DNA of 64,000 bases, from NCBI RefSeq assembly GCF_016587375.1, contig NZ_BNJG01000001.1:2604001-2668000 (forward strand), read 5' to 3'. Below are positions 17,237 to 24,409 of this stretch, piece after piece. Both the position numbers and the translations under genes were made by a program. The stretch's first letter is position 1. Every line of letters begins with the position of its first letter. The notes below the pieces were generated by a model. That model was not told where the DNA came from. It saw only the letters and a list, made by a program, of their open reading frames with translations, and searched no databases. The DNA is from Ktedonobacter robiniae (lineage in GTDB: Bacteria; Chloroflexota; Ktedonobacteria; Ktedonobacterales; Ktedonobacteraceae).

Positions 17237-19138
17237 CTACACCGCGATCAGACCGAGCCAGATAGCAAAGCTCTCTGGGATACCGAACAGCTTGAACGTG
17301 AGCTGGCCAGCCTGAGCCTCGCGGGCATTGCGTGCAAGCCGCTCATCCCACGACAAGCGGTAATGAGCACGCTGGGCCCGAGAGATCGTCGGAGGGGAGA
17401 CGATTGGGGTGGGAGGAAGAACTGGCCCCATCTGGATGTCCAGGCGTTGGCGGTGCAAGTGCAAGCACGCCTGCCGTTGATGTCGCCGGCTCCAGTCCCG
17501 CCAAAGCAGCGGATCCGATCCCACCACCAGGGGATGAAGCAGAACGCTGACCTGGCGCGGTTTGGCCGTTGTACTGCCGTTCCATTGGCACTGCTCGCGC
17601 AAGGGACAGGGACGACAACTCCGAATGCTGGCCCCATAGACCACGCGCAGGCTCCCATCGGCTTCTCGGCGCTGTTCATGCGGCAGGAGCGCGCTCCCAG
17701 CAGGGCAACGCACCGTTCCATCGGGCTGGAGCGCAAAGTCCTGGCCTGAAAAGCGACCAGCCTTCCATGCCGAACCCACTTCTGGAGGAGCATAGCCAGA
17801 GGCAGGCGCTGCGTGTGGTGGAGGTGGTGGGAGAGGAGGAGCAAACTCGGTCATACGCAGTGGCTCTGGTGTGAGCTGATGGCCCAGTTCGAGTCTCAGG
17901 TTCCACACCCATTGGGAGACCAGTTGCCAGCATTCCTGTCCCCAAGCCGAATGGCTGCACCACCGGTCGGGATCGATCTCCTGGTCTTCATCTGAGAGGA
18001 CGGGCTCAAAAGCGCCGCGATGCAGGTACAACTCAACCACATCGCGGGCGGTAAACGCCTGTTGGGGCAGGTTGGTGAAGAAGAGTTCGTAGACCACTCC
18101 TGCGCGTGTGACCCCAATGGGACTCTTCTTTTTGCCTGCCGGATGGGTCGCGACGAGCACGCGGCAGGAGACGCCATCAGATCCCACCGGGATCTCTGGG
18201 CAATCGTAGAGGCTGCGCTCCATCTGACTTTCGGGACGCTGCTGGATCTGATCAGGTGGGAGATGCAACCGGGCCGAGACGCTCGGATGATCGAGCAGGT
18301 GATAGTCTTTCCCACGGGTCACAAACGCGAACCCCGCCACCTCGGCGAGCACGGCCCCATTGCCATATAGCCCATCGAGCCTGAGCAGCGTACGTTCTGG
18401 GGAGAGTTGATGGGGCGCCAGATACCGGCCAATGGCCGCAAGCCCCTTGCGCAGTTCCTCGCGATAGTGTCCGTTCCCGCGATTGCCAAACGTGCCTACC
18501 CACTGATAGCTGTGCGCCTGCGACACCGTGGTCCTCGTCCTGGCCGTTTCCCCCCGTTTGCGGCCCCGGTAACCAGGTGCGCAGACCTCATCCAACCGGC
18601 GAAAGGGCGGGGGCAGCTCATCGGTTTGGGGTAAAGCACGTTGGCGGGCGGCTTCCCGTGTGCCGTCGATATCGAACACGGTCCAGGGGGCACCCTTTCG
18701 ATCCACCAGTCCTCCAGTTTGCTTGTCGGGGGTCAGAGGACGCGCGAGCAAATCATCGAGAAAGAGGGTCCGCAGCGCTTCGACCGGAGCCTGGGTGAGC
18801 GCTGCTAAAAAACGCGAGAGCGCTGAGCGTGAGGGGAGCCGGTCGCGATCAAACAGGGCCATGAACGGGACGGCAAACGGCTGGAGTCGCTGGTAGAACT
18901 CCTCGAGCGTGCGCTCTCCGCTGATCGCGTAGCCGAAAAGCACCGCGAGGAAGTCAATCACCTCATACTGGCCAAAACGCTTCCGCGCAAAGCGGACCTG
19001 CTCGTTGATCTTCTTGAACACACCCTGCGTGCGAAGATACGTGCTGATCACCACGACTTCTCCAAACCACGATGGGGTTGAGAGGTTCGACTCCGGAGTG
19101 GTCTGGATTTTCACTGAACCATCGGCGATACTGGTCAT
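17237..19138 (-). CDS. Large DDE transposase of an insertion sequence (IS1182/IS4-like)
   Basis: The N-terminal two thirds form a DDE transposase: an N-terminal segment with YEVIDFLAVLFGYAISGERTLEEFYQ, VFDIDGTREAARQ near residue 155 (first Asp), LLRLDGLYGNGAVLAEV near 260 (second Asp), and HRGAFEPVLSDEDQEID near 400 (Glu). The last 150 residues have a Pro-rich linker and then a cysteine cluster, SCRPCPLREQCQW, as in IS1182-like proteins. ATG 19138 is chosen because AAGGAGGT lies six bases before it; a frame extension to 19192 has no such site. The gene is intact. Terminal inverted repeats could not be located with confidence, so the element's limits are left open. Confidence 0.85.
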   Translation of the reverse strand: MTSIADGSVKIQTTPESNLSTPSWFGEVVVISTYLRTQGVFKKINEQVRFARKRFGQYEVIDFLAVLFGYAISGERTLEEFYQRLQPFAVPFMALFDRDRLPSRSALSRFLAALTQAPVEALRTLFLDDLLARPLTPDKQTGGLVDRKGAPWTVFDIDGTREAARQRALPQTDELPPPFRRLDEVCAPGYRGRKRGETARTRTTVSQAHSYQWVGTFGNRGNGHYREELRKGLAAIGRYLAPHQLSPERTLLRLDGLYGNGAVLAEVAGFAFVTRGKDYHLLDHPSVSARLHLPPDQIQQRPESQMERSLYDCPEIPVGSDGVSCRVLVATHPAGKKKSPIGVTRAGVVYELFFTNLPQQAFTARDVVELYLHRGAFEPVLSDEDQEIDPDRWCSHSAWGQECWQLVSQWVWNLRLELGHQLTPEPLRMTEFAPPLPPPPPHAAPASGYAPPEVGSAWKAGRFSGQDFALQPDGTVRCPAGSALLPHEQRREADGSLRVVYGASIRSCRPCPLREQCQWNGSTTAKPRQVSVLLHPLVVGSDPLLWRDWSRRHQRQACLHLHRQRLDIQMGPVLPPTPIVSPPTISRAQRAHYRLSWDERLARNAREAQAGQLTFKLFGIPESFAIWLGLIAV

Positions 19139-19301
19139 ACCTGGACCTCCTTGTTGAGAACAGTTGTGATCGTTCTCTTCAAGGAGCCACATTTCTACGC
19201 CGATGGGCTACCAGTTACAACTCGTTGCGCAATCCGTGGGGAAGAGAGCAACGTAGCTCGTCGCGAAGGAGTTGAAGCCTTCGGCCTCTTCGAAGCCTGA
19301 C

Positions 19302-19365
19302 TAGAGGGCGTCCGAGAAGGATCTAGCGCTTCAAGCCGCTTGAGACGCCTTCTCGACGCCCTCTA
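19302..19365. repeat. Terminal hairpin of an IS630-type remnant
   Basis: AGAGGGCGTCCGAGAAGG (19302-19319) pairs with CCTTCTCGACGCCCTCT (19349-19365), with one bulged base. It lies just beyond the end of the IS630 transposase fragment and is best read as part of that element's end or its terminator. Confidence 0.55.
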
Positions 19366-19372
19366 AGTACAA

Positions 19373-19735
19373 TCAACTAACTTTTTTGGCATTGGAGTCG
19401 ATAACAGACAAAATTTTGTGTGGGCACTGGTTGAAGCGGTCAAAGCACTGTTGGGCCGCCGCAAGTAGTGCCTGCTTGGTTTCAAAGAACTCACCGTGGG
19501 TGACTTCCCGGCGAAAATGCCGCCACAGCATCTCGATGGGATTGAGAAAGGCAACTATAGGTTGGCAAGCAAAGCAAGACCAACCGCCCTGCCGCCGCTC
19601 GCACAACCGCTTCCACTTGCTCTGGACACCTACGGCAGGTTCCTGGCTCAATATGGCCGAGTCGCTGTATACGATAGTAGGACTACACGTACTCCGAGCC
19701 GTTCTCCAGGCTGAACTACGACGACCCCGATATTT
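19373..19735 (-). pseudogene. IS630-family transposase, C-terminal fragment
   Basis: The frame from 19651 to 19373 ends in the conserved IS630 C-terminus: FLNPIEMLWRHFRREVTH, with the DDE glutamate in the NPIE motif, then FDRFNQCPHKILSVIDSNAKKVS-stop. Upstream sequence to about 19735 keeps only scattered resemblance (VYSDSAILSQEP), and most of the catalytic domain is gone. The copy is inactive. Its upstream end abuts the tRNA-Arg fragment, so the element or a later deletion lies at that junction. Confidence 0.75.
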
Positions 19736-19780
19736 TGGTGTTCCCGACTGGAATCGAACCAGCGCACACGCCTTCGGAGG
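19736..19780 (-). tRNA. 3' half of a tRNA-Arg (CCG) gene, probable attachment-site remnant
   Basis: The minus strand reads the anticodon loop CTCCGAA, the 3' anticodon stem GGCGT, a T arm CTGG-TTCGATT-CCAG, the acceptor strand CGGGAAC, discriminator A and encoded CCA (19738-19736). The 5' side of the anticodon stem does not pair and no D arm or 5' acceptor strand (GTTCCCG) is present. Only the 3' half therefore exists. A segment from anticodon loop to 3' end is exactly what many tyrosine integrases leave or carry as an att core. It is not a functional tRNA gene. Confidence 0.6.
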
Positions 19781-19785
19781 CTGGT

Positions 19786-19941
19786 GCTAGGCAATTGCGA
19801 GCAGCATTCGTTGACACCCTGCTCTCAGCTAACCAGGAGATACCTATAGAGCATCTTTCCTCTCCAGAGCATATTCGTATGCGGGTCAAGGCTATTCATG
19901 CCCGGTTATCGGAGATCGTCGCGACACTACGCGAGACATAA
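19786..19941 (+). pseudogene. C-terminal fragment of an unidentified protein
   Basis: Immediately beyond the tRNA fragment an open frame encodes RQLRAAFVDTLLSANQEIPI and ends ARLSEIVATLRET-stop. Composition and heptad spacing look like a real helical C-terminus, but there is no start codon or ribosome site and the upstream part is tRNA sequence. The family is not recognised. Confidence 0.35.
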
Positions 19942-20002
19942 AGCCACAAAGGGTACGTTGCCCTGGATCATGATATGTATTTTTATAATTTTACTCACCT
20001 CA

Positions 20003-20045
20003 AATAACAGTTGGGCTTGCACTTTTAAAAAGCCTAACTGTTATT
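20003..20045. terminator. Inverted repeat downstream of the CYTH gene
   Basis: AATAACAGTTGGGCTT (20003-20018) and AAGCCTAACTGTTATT (20030-20045) pair with one mismatch. It lies just past the CYTH stop, between converging frames. It has only scattered T residues, so terminator function is likely but not certain. Confidence 0.55.
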
Positions 20046-20068
20046 GATACAAACTTTTATTTTATTTG

Positions 20069-20686
20069 CTACAGATGATACCTGCCTAGCTGATATGCCT
20101 CAACATTGTGTTCACGGAGCCAGAGCTCAACGTATCCTACACCTATATGCTGTACATCAAGATCAGATACAAATGCCTGTAACATAGTATGGGCTTTCTC
20201 TGGATCATCCTTCTCGTCACAGCGAACTTCTACTTCCAAGAAATCACCAAGCTGAGTAACGTGATCGACACTGATATAGATATCATCCTGGGAGTATTCT
20301 TCCCTTTTATTATCAATACGAGCTAGCTCAACGAGTCCGTTTTTGCTTATGGCTGCTTCTACAGTAGCTTGAGCTTGCCAGGTGGGAAGAAAGTGAGCAA
20401 AGAGGGCATTCATCTTTTTTGCCTGATCGGTATCTGGGTGAAGTGGAAAGGTGCGCTCAGTACTTTGACCATGTATTTTTTCAATACTCTCGTTGAATTT
20501 AAATTCGACCTTTGTGCTATTTCGTACTCTTACAAACGCTGCTTGCTGAAGGAGAGCATAGTCCTGGGTATCATAATAGATATCTATGTTATGCACTTCA
20601 CCGTCAAAACGCATATGTTCAAGCTTTGAATGGAGTTTCTGGAGAAGCGCAGGTGAGAGCTGGCATTTTAATTCTACCTCGATCAT
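20069..20686 (-). CDS. CYTH-domain protein (class IV adenylate cyclase / triphosphatase fold)
   Basis: The start MIEVELKCQL carries the ExExK signature of the CYTH triphosphate tunnel. Further tunnel residues follow: YYDTQDYALLQQAAFVRVRN, KVEFKF, the acidic-basic strands ARIDNKREEY and ISVDHVTQLGDFLEVEVR, and a final LQAF...GYVELWL. CYTH enzymes act on triphosphates (cAMP formation, thiamine triphosphate or tripolyphosphate hydrolysis); the substrate cannot be told from sequence. ATG 20686 places ExExK at the very N-terminus as usual; an upstream ATG at 20710 would add eight residues. The start lies inside the 3' end of the radical SAM gene (overlap about 68 bases), which suggests coupled expression. 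Confidence 0.82.
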   Translation of the reverse strand: MIEVELKCQLSPALLQKLHSKLEHMRFDGEVHNIDIYYDTQDYALLQQAAFVRVRNSTKVEFKFNESIEKIHGQSTERTFPLHPDTDQAKKMNALFAHFLPTWQAQATVEAAISKNGLVELARIDNKREEYSQDDIYISVDHVTQLGDFLEVEVRCDEKDDPEKAHTMLQAFVSDLDVQHIGVGYVELWLREHNVEAYQLGRYHL

Positions 20687-21503
20687 CGACTTTCCTCTTT
20701 TCGTGAGCAAACTCTATGGCATCCACCGATGAAAGAAAGACCTTTCCTCCCTTCCTCTCGATCATAGAAGCGATACGATGTAAACGAGCTTCGTCCTCAT
20801 ATCGTCTCCATGTGGGAGCGTGAGCAGACCAGGGAACGATGACTTGACGATGTGGAGTTTGTGTCAGGATTTCTGTTGGGATGAAGCGAACAAACTGCCC
20901 TCCTTCATCTGCGTAAAGAGGACCTAGAACAAAGCCGCCACATCCAGCATCTATACCTGCCTGCGCTAGTTGTTCATATTCTCTATCCCGAATACCAGGT
21001 AAGATGGGCCGTAATGCAATGTAGGTTGGAATGTTCCTACGTTTTAAGTTTTCGATGTTCGCAACTCGTTCTTGGGCAGTGGGGGTATGAGGTTCGACAA
21101 GACGAGCAGAATCCCAACAACTCAGAGAGATAAAAGCAACTAGTGTGTTCCCATCTTGTAACATACCATCATGGATGTCTACAAGGACGTTCAGAAGAGC
21201 ATTATCCAGAAGCGCTTTGGTACTGAAGCTAATATTCTTACGGAGTCTCGCCAACCGTTGTAGCATCATGGCACCGCGTTCTGGCCTATCAAATGGATCG
21301 CCGTCATACCCAAACTGAATAGTTTCAAAGGCATGAGTGCGCATAAACTCTTCAAACTGGCGAAGAATTTCCTCTGCATCAACCTTTGAAGGGCCAACCT
21401 CTCCTTTTCGGGTATAACAGTATTTGCAACCGAACCGACAAGCCTGACCAACCGGAACGAGAACTCTATTCTTCTCGACTTTAAACTGGACATTTCCGGC
21501 CAT
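20619..21503 (-). CDS. Radical SAM protein, SPL-like
   Basis: This 294-residue protein has the iron-sulfur motif CRFGCKYC (C22, C26, C29) and YTRKGEVGPS after it. FETIQFGYDGDPFDRPERG, SFSTKALLDNALL and ISLSCWDSARLVEPHTPTAQERV fit the spore-photoproduct-lyase-like branch that resembles DNA-repair or peptide-modifying enzymes. IALRPILPGIRDREYEQLAQAGIDAGCGGFVLG is the late barrel. GGGAGGAT stands before ATG 21503. The reaction is unknown. It overlaps the CYTH gene and is divergent from the SorC-type regulator, whose operator region lies in between. The long overlap (68-92 bases) is unusual and may indicate a slightly altered C-terminus. Confidence 0.8.
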   Translation of the reverse strand: MAGNVQFKVEKNRVLVPVGQACRFGCKYCYTRKGEVGPSKVDAEEILRQFEEFMRTHAFETIQFGYDGDPFDRPERGAMMLQRLARLRKNISFSTKALLDNALLNVLVDIHDGMLQDGNTLVAFISLSCWDSARLVEPHTPTAQERVANIENLKRRNIPTYIALRPILPGIRDREYEQLAQAGIDAGCGGFVLGPLYADEGGQFVRFIPTEILTQTPHRQVIVPWSAHAPTWRRYEDEARLHRIASMIERKGGKVFLSSVDAIEFAHEKRKVDDRGRIKMPALTCASPETPFKA

Positions 21504-21625
21504 ACTGATCCTCCCATACGATACGTGCTATAAAAGCGTATCTCTGATAAGTGTAGCATGGCAAGAATATCATGTCAAAAGAATAGCGTATTTGGAGGTT
21601 GCGCTTTAAAGAGAGATATTGTACT

Positions 21626-21670
21626 ATGCTCTTCAGATAACATTAAATGATATTGTTATTAGAAGAGCAT
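21626..21670. promoter_or_regulatory. Inverted repeat between the radical SAM and SorC-type genes, probable operator
   Basis: ATGCTCTTCAGATAAC (21626-21641) pairs with GTTATTAGAAGAGCAT (21655-21670), with two mismatches and a 13-base spacer. A further ATGCTCT half-site follows at 21676. Its position before the regulator gene and between divergent units suggests an autoregulatory SorC-family site. Confidence 0.5.
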
Positions 21671-21742
21671 ATTCTATGCTCTATCAGCTTGATTTTTGCA
21701 AGTCGTGATAGAACACTTCCTAATGGTGAGAAAAGGAGCACG

Positions 21743-22774
21743 ATGATGTTTACCGATTCACCTACTCCACAAAATATTTCAGAAGGAAAACTGCTTTCAG
21801 ATGATCGCTTTTTGCGTGAAGTCGCTCATTTGTATTATGACGAAGGGCAGACTCAGGAAAATATTGCTGAGGCCCAGTATTGCTCAAGGCAGACAATCTC
21901 AAAAGCACTCCAGAGAGCCAGAGATCGTGGCATTGTTCGTATCTCAGTTATCCCGGAACAAAGAACGGGGTATTTGCGCAACCTTGCTCGCGACTTGCGT
22001 TTGCGACTCGGTTTAGAAGATTTAATCCTTGTGCCTGGTCGCAATATGGATGAGGAGCAGAGCTCTGCGAGCGATGTGTTGGATGACATTGCTGGTACCG
22101 CTGCTGATTATCTCGATCAGTTGCTGACAGATGAAGATATTCTGGCTGTATCAGGTGGGAAAGATACCATGCGCCAGGTTGTCCGCTATCTCAAACCAAC
22201 AAAGCTTTTACCTCATTTAAGGATTGTTCCAACTATTGGTTTTGTAAGGCCGCAAACAAGTGTTGGAGATGCCAATCTGACCTCCTTTGACATCGCCACA
22301 GCTTATGGAGCAAAACATAACTGGCTTCCTATCCCTGCGATTGTTGAGTCTGAGGAACAATGTGAACAGGCTCGCGCCCTTCCAATAGCGCGAGACGTTT
22401 TAAAGATTATGGAGGACGCAAACATTATTATGACGGGATTGTGGCCTCCATTTGCTCAGAAAGCGATATTTACCCAGCAGAAAATTGAAGAAATCACGAC
22501 ATACAATCCAGCTGTTGATATTAATCATTGGATTTTTGATAATGTTGGTGCTTGCATTAATGACAGGTTAGAGTCTCCTCCCTACTACCTCACTGGATTA
22601 GAGATACCACGACTGAAAGAGAAAATCCAGCAAAACCACGCGAGAGTTATTCTTGTGGCTGGAGCAAATCTCAAATATATACCAGCCATACGTGCTGCTC
22701 TGAAAGCAGGCATTGCCAACATCTTGATTACCGACCATGTAACAGCCGAAACACTCCTGAAAAAGCCAGAGTAA
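21743..22774 (+). CDS. SorC/DeoR-type sugar-binding transcriptional regulator
   Basis: The N-terminal helix-turn-helix reads EVAHLYYDEGQTQENIAEAQYCSRQTISKALQRARDRGIVRIS (about residues 25-70). It is followed by a SorC sugar-phosphate-binding domain with LAVSGGKDTMRQVVRYL, VVPTIGFVRPQT-like residues, IVESEEQCEQARALP and the final KAGIANILITDHVTAETLL, the usual family ending. ATG 21743 (or 21746) is chosen because AAAAGGAG lies just before it; the open frame extends upstream without support. Such proteins sense a phosphorylated sugar and control catabolic genes. No sugar operon adjoins, so the ligand is unknown. Confidence 0.88.
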   Translation: MMFTDSPTPQNISEGKLLSDDRFLREVAHLYYDEGQTQENIAEAQYCSRQTISKALQRARDRGIVRISVIPEQRTGYLRNLARDLRLRLGLEDLILVPGRNMDEEQSSASDVLDDIAGTAADYLDQLLTDEDILAVSGGKDTMRQVVRYLKPTKLLPHLRIVPTIGFVRPQTSVGDANLTSFDIATAYGAKHNWLPIPAIVESEEQCEQARALPIARDVLKIMEDANIIMTGLWPPFAQKAIFTQQKIEEITTYNPAVDINHWIFDNVGACINDRLESPPYYLTGLEIPRLKEKIQQNHARVILVAGANLKYIPAIRAALKAGIANILITDHVTAETLLKKPE

Positions 22775-22811
22775 TGGGCCTGAGCAAAGACCTTGCGTTT
22801 TCACTTCCCTC

Positions 22812-22838
22812 AAACACATCACCATTGATGTGTTTTTT
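22812..22838 (+). terminator. Rho-independent terminator of the SorC-type gene
   Basis: AAACACATCA and TGATGTGTTT form a perfect stem with loop CCAT, followed by a T tract. It lies 38 bases after the stop codon. Confidence 0.85.
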
Positions 22839-23015
22839 CTTTGCATTCCACCTTCTCTCTACGAGACCGATGGGGCACATTGCTCGCACGAGAAGCCCAA
22901 ATAGCAGAGCGCTAACAATGATTGAGAAGTTTACATATGCTACAGCTTGGATTTTTGTTGTCTCTTGTCCACTCTTTAGGAAATAATGGTTTTATCATAA
23001 AGCAAACGTTTAGTA

Positions 23016-23029
23016 GTAGCATATGCTAC
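23016..23029. promoter_or_regulatory. GTAGCATATGCTAC palindrome upstream of the promoter
   Basis: A perfect 14-base palindrome lies 27 bases before the -35 box of the next operon. A half-site (CATATGCTAC) occurs 80 bases further up. It is a candidate activator or repressor site. Confidence 0.45.
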
Positions 23030-23055
23030 AAAATTAGCAAATGCGCCAAAATGCA

Positions 23056-23084
23056 TTGATAAATGCGTTCTCCCATGCTACACT
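23056..23084 (+). promoter_or_regulatory. Sigma-70-type promoter of the small-protein/methyltransferase operon
   Basis: TTGATA (23056-23061), a 17-base spacer and TACACT (23079-23084) lie about 85 bases before the first start codon. Confidence 0.55.
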
Positions 23085-23170
23085 CCAATTATCGACAGTC
23101 TTGGTTGTCATATGCTCTTACGTTTGCTCTTTAGTAAGATATTCCTTCAGATTGGTAGGAGGACCCAGTT

Positions 23171-23389
23171 ATGGATAAAAATCAAAGTGAAGTGGCAACT
23201 CTTTTACAACAAATAGAAGCCGAATATCAGGCAGCATATAACGGATTAGATGGCTTTGCTATGACTGCACCTCATGTCTTTCGTACGTCCTGCTCAGAAC
23301 GCATAGGGAAATTGCATGAGGATTTACAGCAGATAGTTGGCTTAGAAGATGCTATCCAGCTTGTCGCGCAAACATTAGATCGATTGTAG
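23171..23389 (+). CDS. Small hypothetical protein, 72 residues
   Basis: ATG 23171 is preceded by TAGGAGGA at a normal distance, and a promoter lies upstream. The product (MDKNQSEVATLLQQIEAEYQ at the start) is acidic, mainly helical and soluble, with a single Cys. It is not recognised. It is the first gene of a run with the 110-residue protein and the intron-interrupted methyltransferase, with only ten bases to the next gene, so it is probably cotranscribed with them. Confidence 0.6.
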   Translation: MDKNQSEVATLLQQIEAEYQAAYNGLDGFAMTAPHVFRTSCSERIGKLHEDLQQIVGLEDAIQLVAQTLDRL

Positions 23390-23399
23390 AGGAGCAATA

Positions 23400-23732
23400 A
23401 TGGTAGTCCATAGGCACATTTCTACGTTTCCAACCGAAACGATACCTTCTTTGAGGCCAGCACCTCTGGAACAAGAACCAATGCTGAGGCATAACCGAGG
23501 CCTCGACCGCTGGGAAGGGGGATCCCGAGAGCGTTTCCTCTGGATGGACAATACGACCTTCCTGCTTTATGTGGATGCCTATCTGGAGTTTCACCAGTTG
23601 AAGCCGCCAACACCAGAGCAGGTACAAGAGGCCATTCAGCATTGTGCTCGCCTGGACTATTGGAATGGCTGCGAGCGCTTCTATGATTGTCATGTCCATG
23701 TTCAACGGGAGAACGAGGAAAGGATTTCATGA
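23400..23732 (+). CDS. Hypothetical protein, 110 residues
   Basis: ATG 23400 follows GAGGAG. The product has a conserved-looking middle, RFLWMDNTTFLLYVDAYLEFHQLKPPTPEQV, and a Cys/His-containing end (HCARLDYWNGCERFYDCHVHV) that could bind a metal. No family is recognised. Its TGA stop overlaps the ATG of the methyltransferase gene (ATGA at 23729-23732), a strong sign of translational coupling with that enzyme. Confidence 0.6.
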   Translation: MVVHRHISTFPTETIPSLRPAPLEQEPMLRHNRGLDRWEGGSRERFLWMDNTTFLLYVDAYLEFHQLKPPTPEQVQEAIQHCARLDYWNGCERFYDCHVHVQRENEERIS

Positions 23733-23907
23733 TGCCATTATTCCCTCTTTTTACGACGAAGACGCCGGGGCACCATTCCAGCTTTTGAGCCTCCTCCTTT
23801 CAGCGCGAAACCTACCGCAACCGTGATTGGGGAGCGCCGGTTCCGCGTGGACGTGCCCTATCTCTTTCCCAAAGATATGCCTGAGTACGACCGTCTGACC
23901 TTTCAGC
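23729..23907 (+). pseudogene. Methyltransferase gene, 5' exon (interrupted by a group II intron, with an apparent frameshift)
   Basis: The gene starts at ATG 23729, overlapping the previous stop, with MMPLFPLFTTKTPG. The frame then has to change once, near 23768, to read TIPAFEPPPFSAKP, then RFRVDVPYLFPKDMPEYDRLTFQ, which runs to the intron at 23907. The last codon is split: C from this exon and AC from 26368 make a His codon. This region is the usual N-terminal lead-in of a class I methyltransferase. The apparent single-base change near 23768 would cut the protein short, unless translation starts at an internal GTG (for example the one in TVIGERR) or the base is a reading error. Confidence 0.6.
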
Positions 23908-24409
23908 GTGCGCCCAGAGAGGTCTAAGAATCCTTACCATCAGAGGATGGTGCCACTGAAGGACGGTGGCTAAAGCAGCGTCTTACCTTCACTCGAAAGA
24001 GCTGGGGGGACAATAGCATGACGTGAAAAGGCAGGCTAAGTCCGAGCATCACGGACCAGTACGCCAGTCAGCTAGGTCGTCTATGGTGAAGGCTGATTGC
24101 CAGAACCCAAGTCATGGGGGTTAATGCGAGGCTTGCAGGCGAAAAAGATGCCGTGGCCTGTATCCGGCGCCATCAGAAGGGTGTTGGAGTTCTGATGGTC
24201 CTTCCACCGGACCCAACCCGCGAGGAGCGGGAAAAGACGTAATGGGCACCTACGGACGAACCAGGATTCTCAAGATAACCTGGGGATCGCCTACGTCTCG
24301 CGAGAGATATGGCGACGGAGTGATCATAGTACTCAAATGCTCACCGTAATGGGTGAGACACGGGGAAGAGTCACAGGGAACCCATTCCATTCATTGGAGG
24401 TTCATTCGG

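Larger units (their letters stand above)
22775..23170. other. Intergenic region with terminator, palindrome and promoter
   Basis: No gene is seen. It holds the SorC-gene terminator (22812-22838), a 14-base palindrome (23016-23029) with a half-copy CATATGCTACAG near 22935, and a well-spaced promoter (23056-23084). Confidence 0.6.

Noticed and set aside
19736..19780. Functional tRNA-Arg gene
   Set aside because: The D arm, 5' acceptor strand and 5' anticodon stem are absent.
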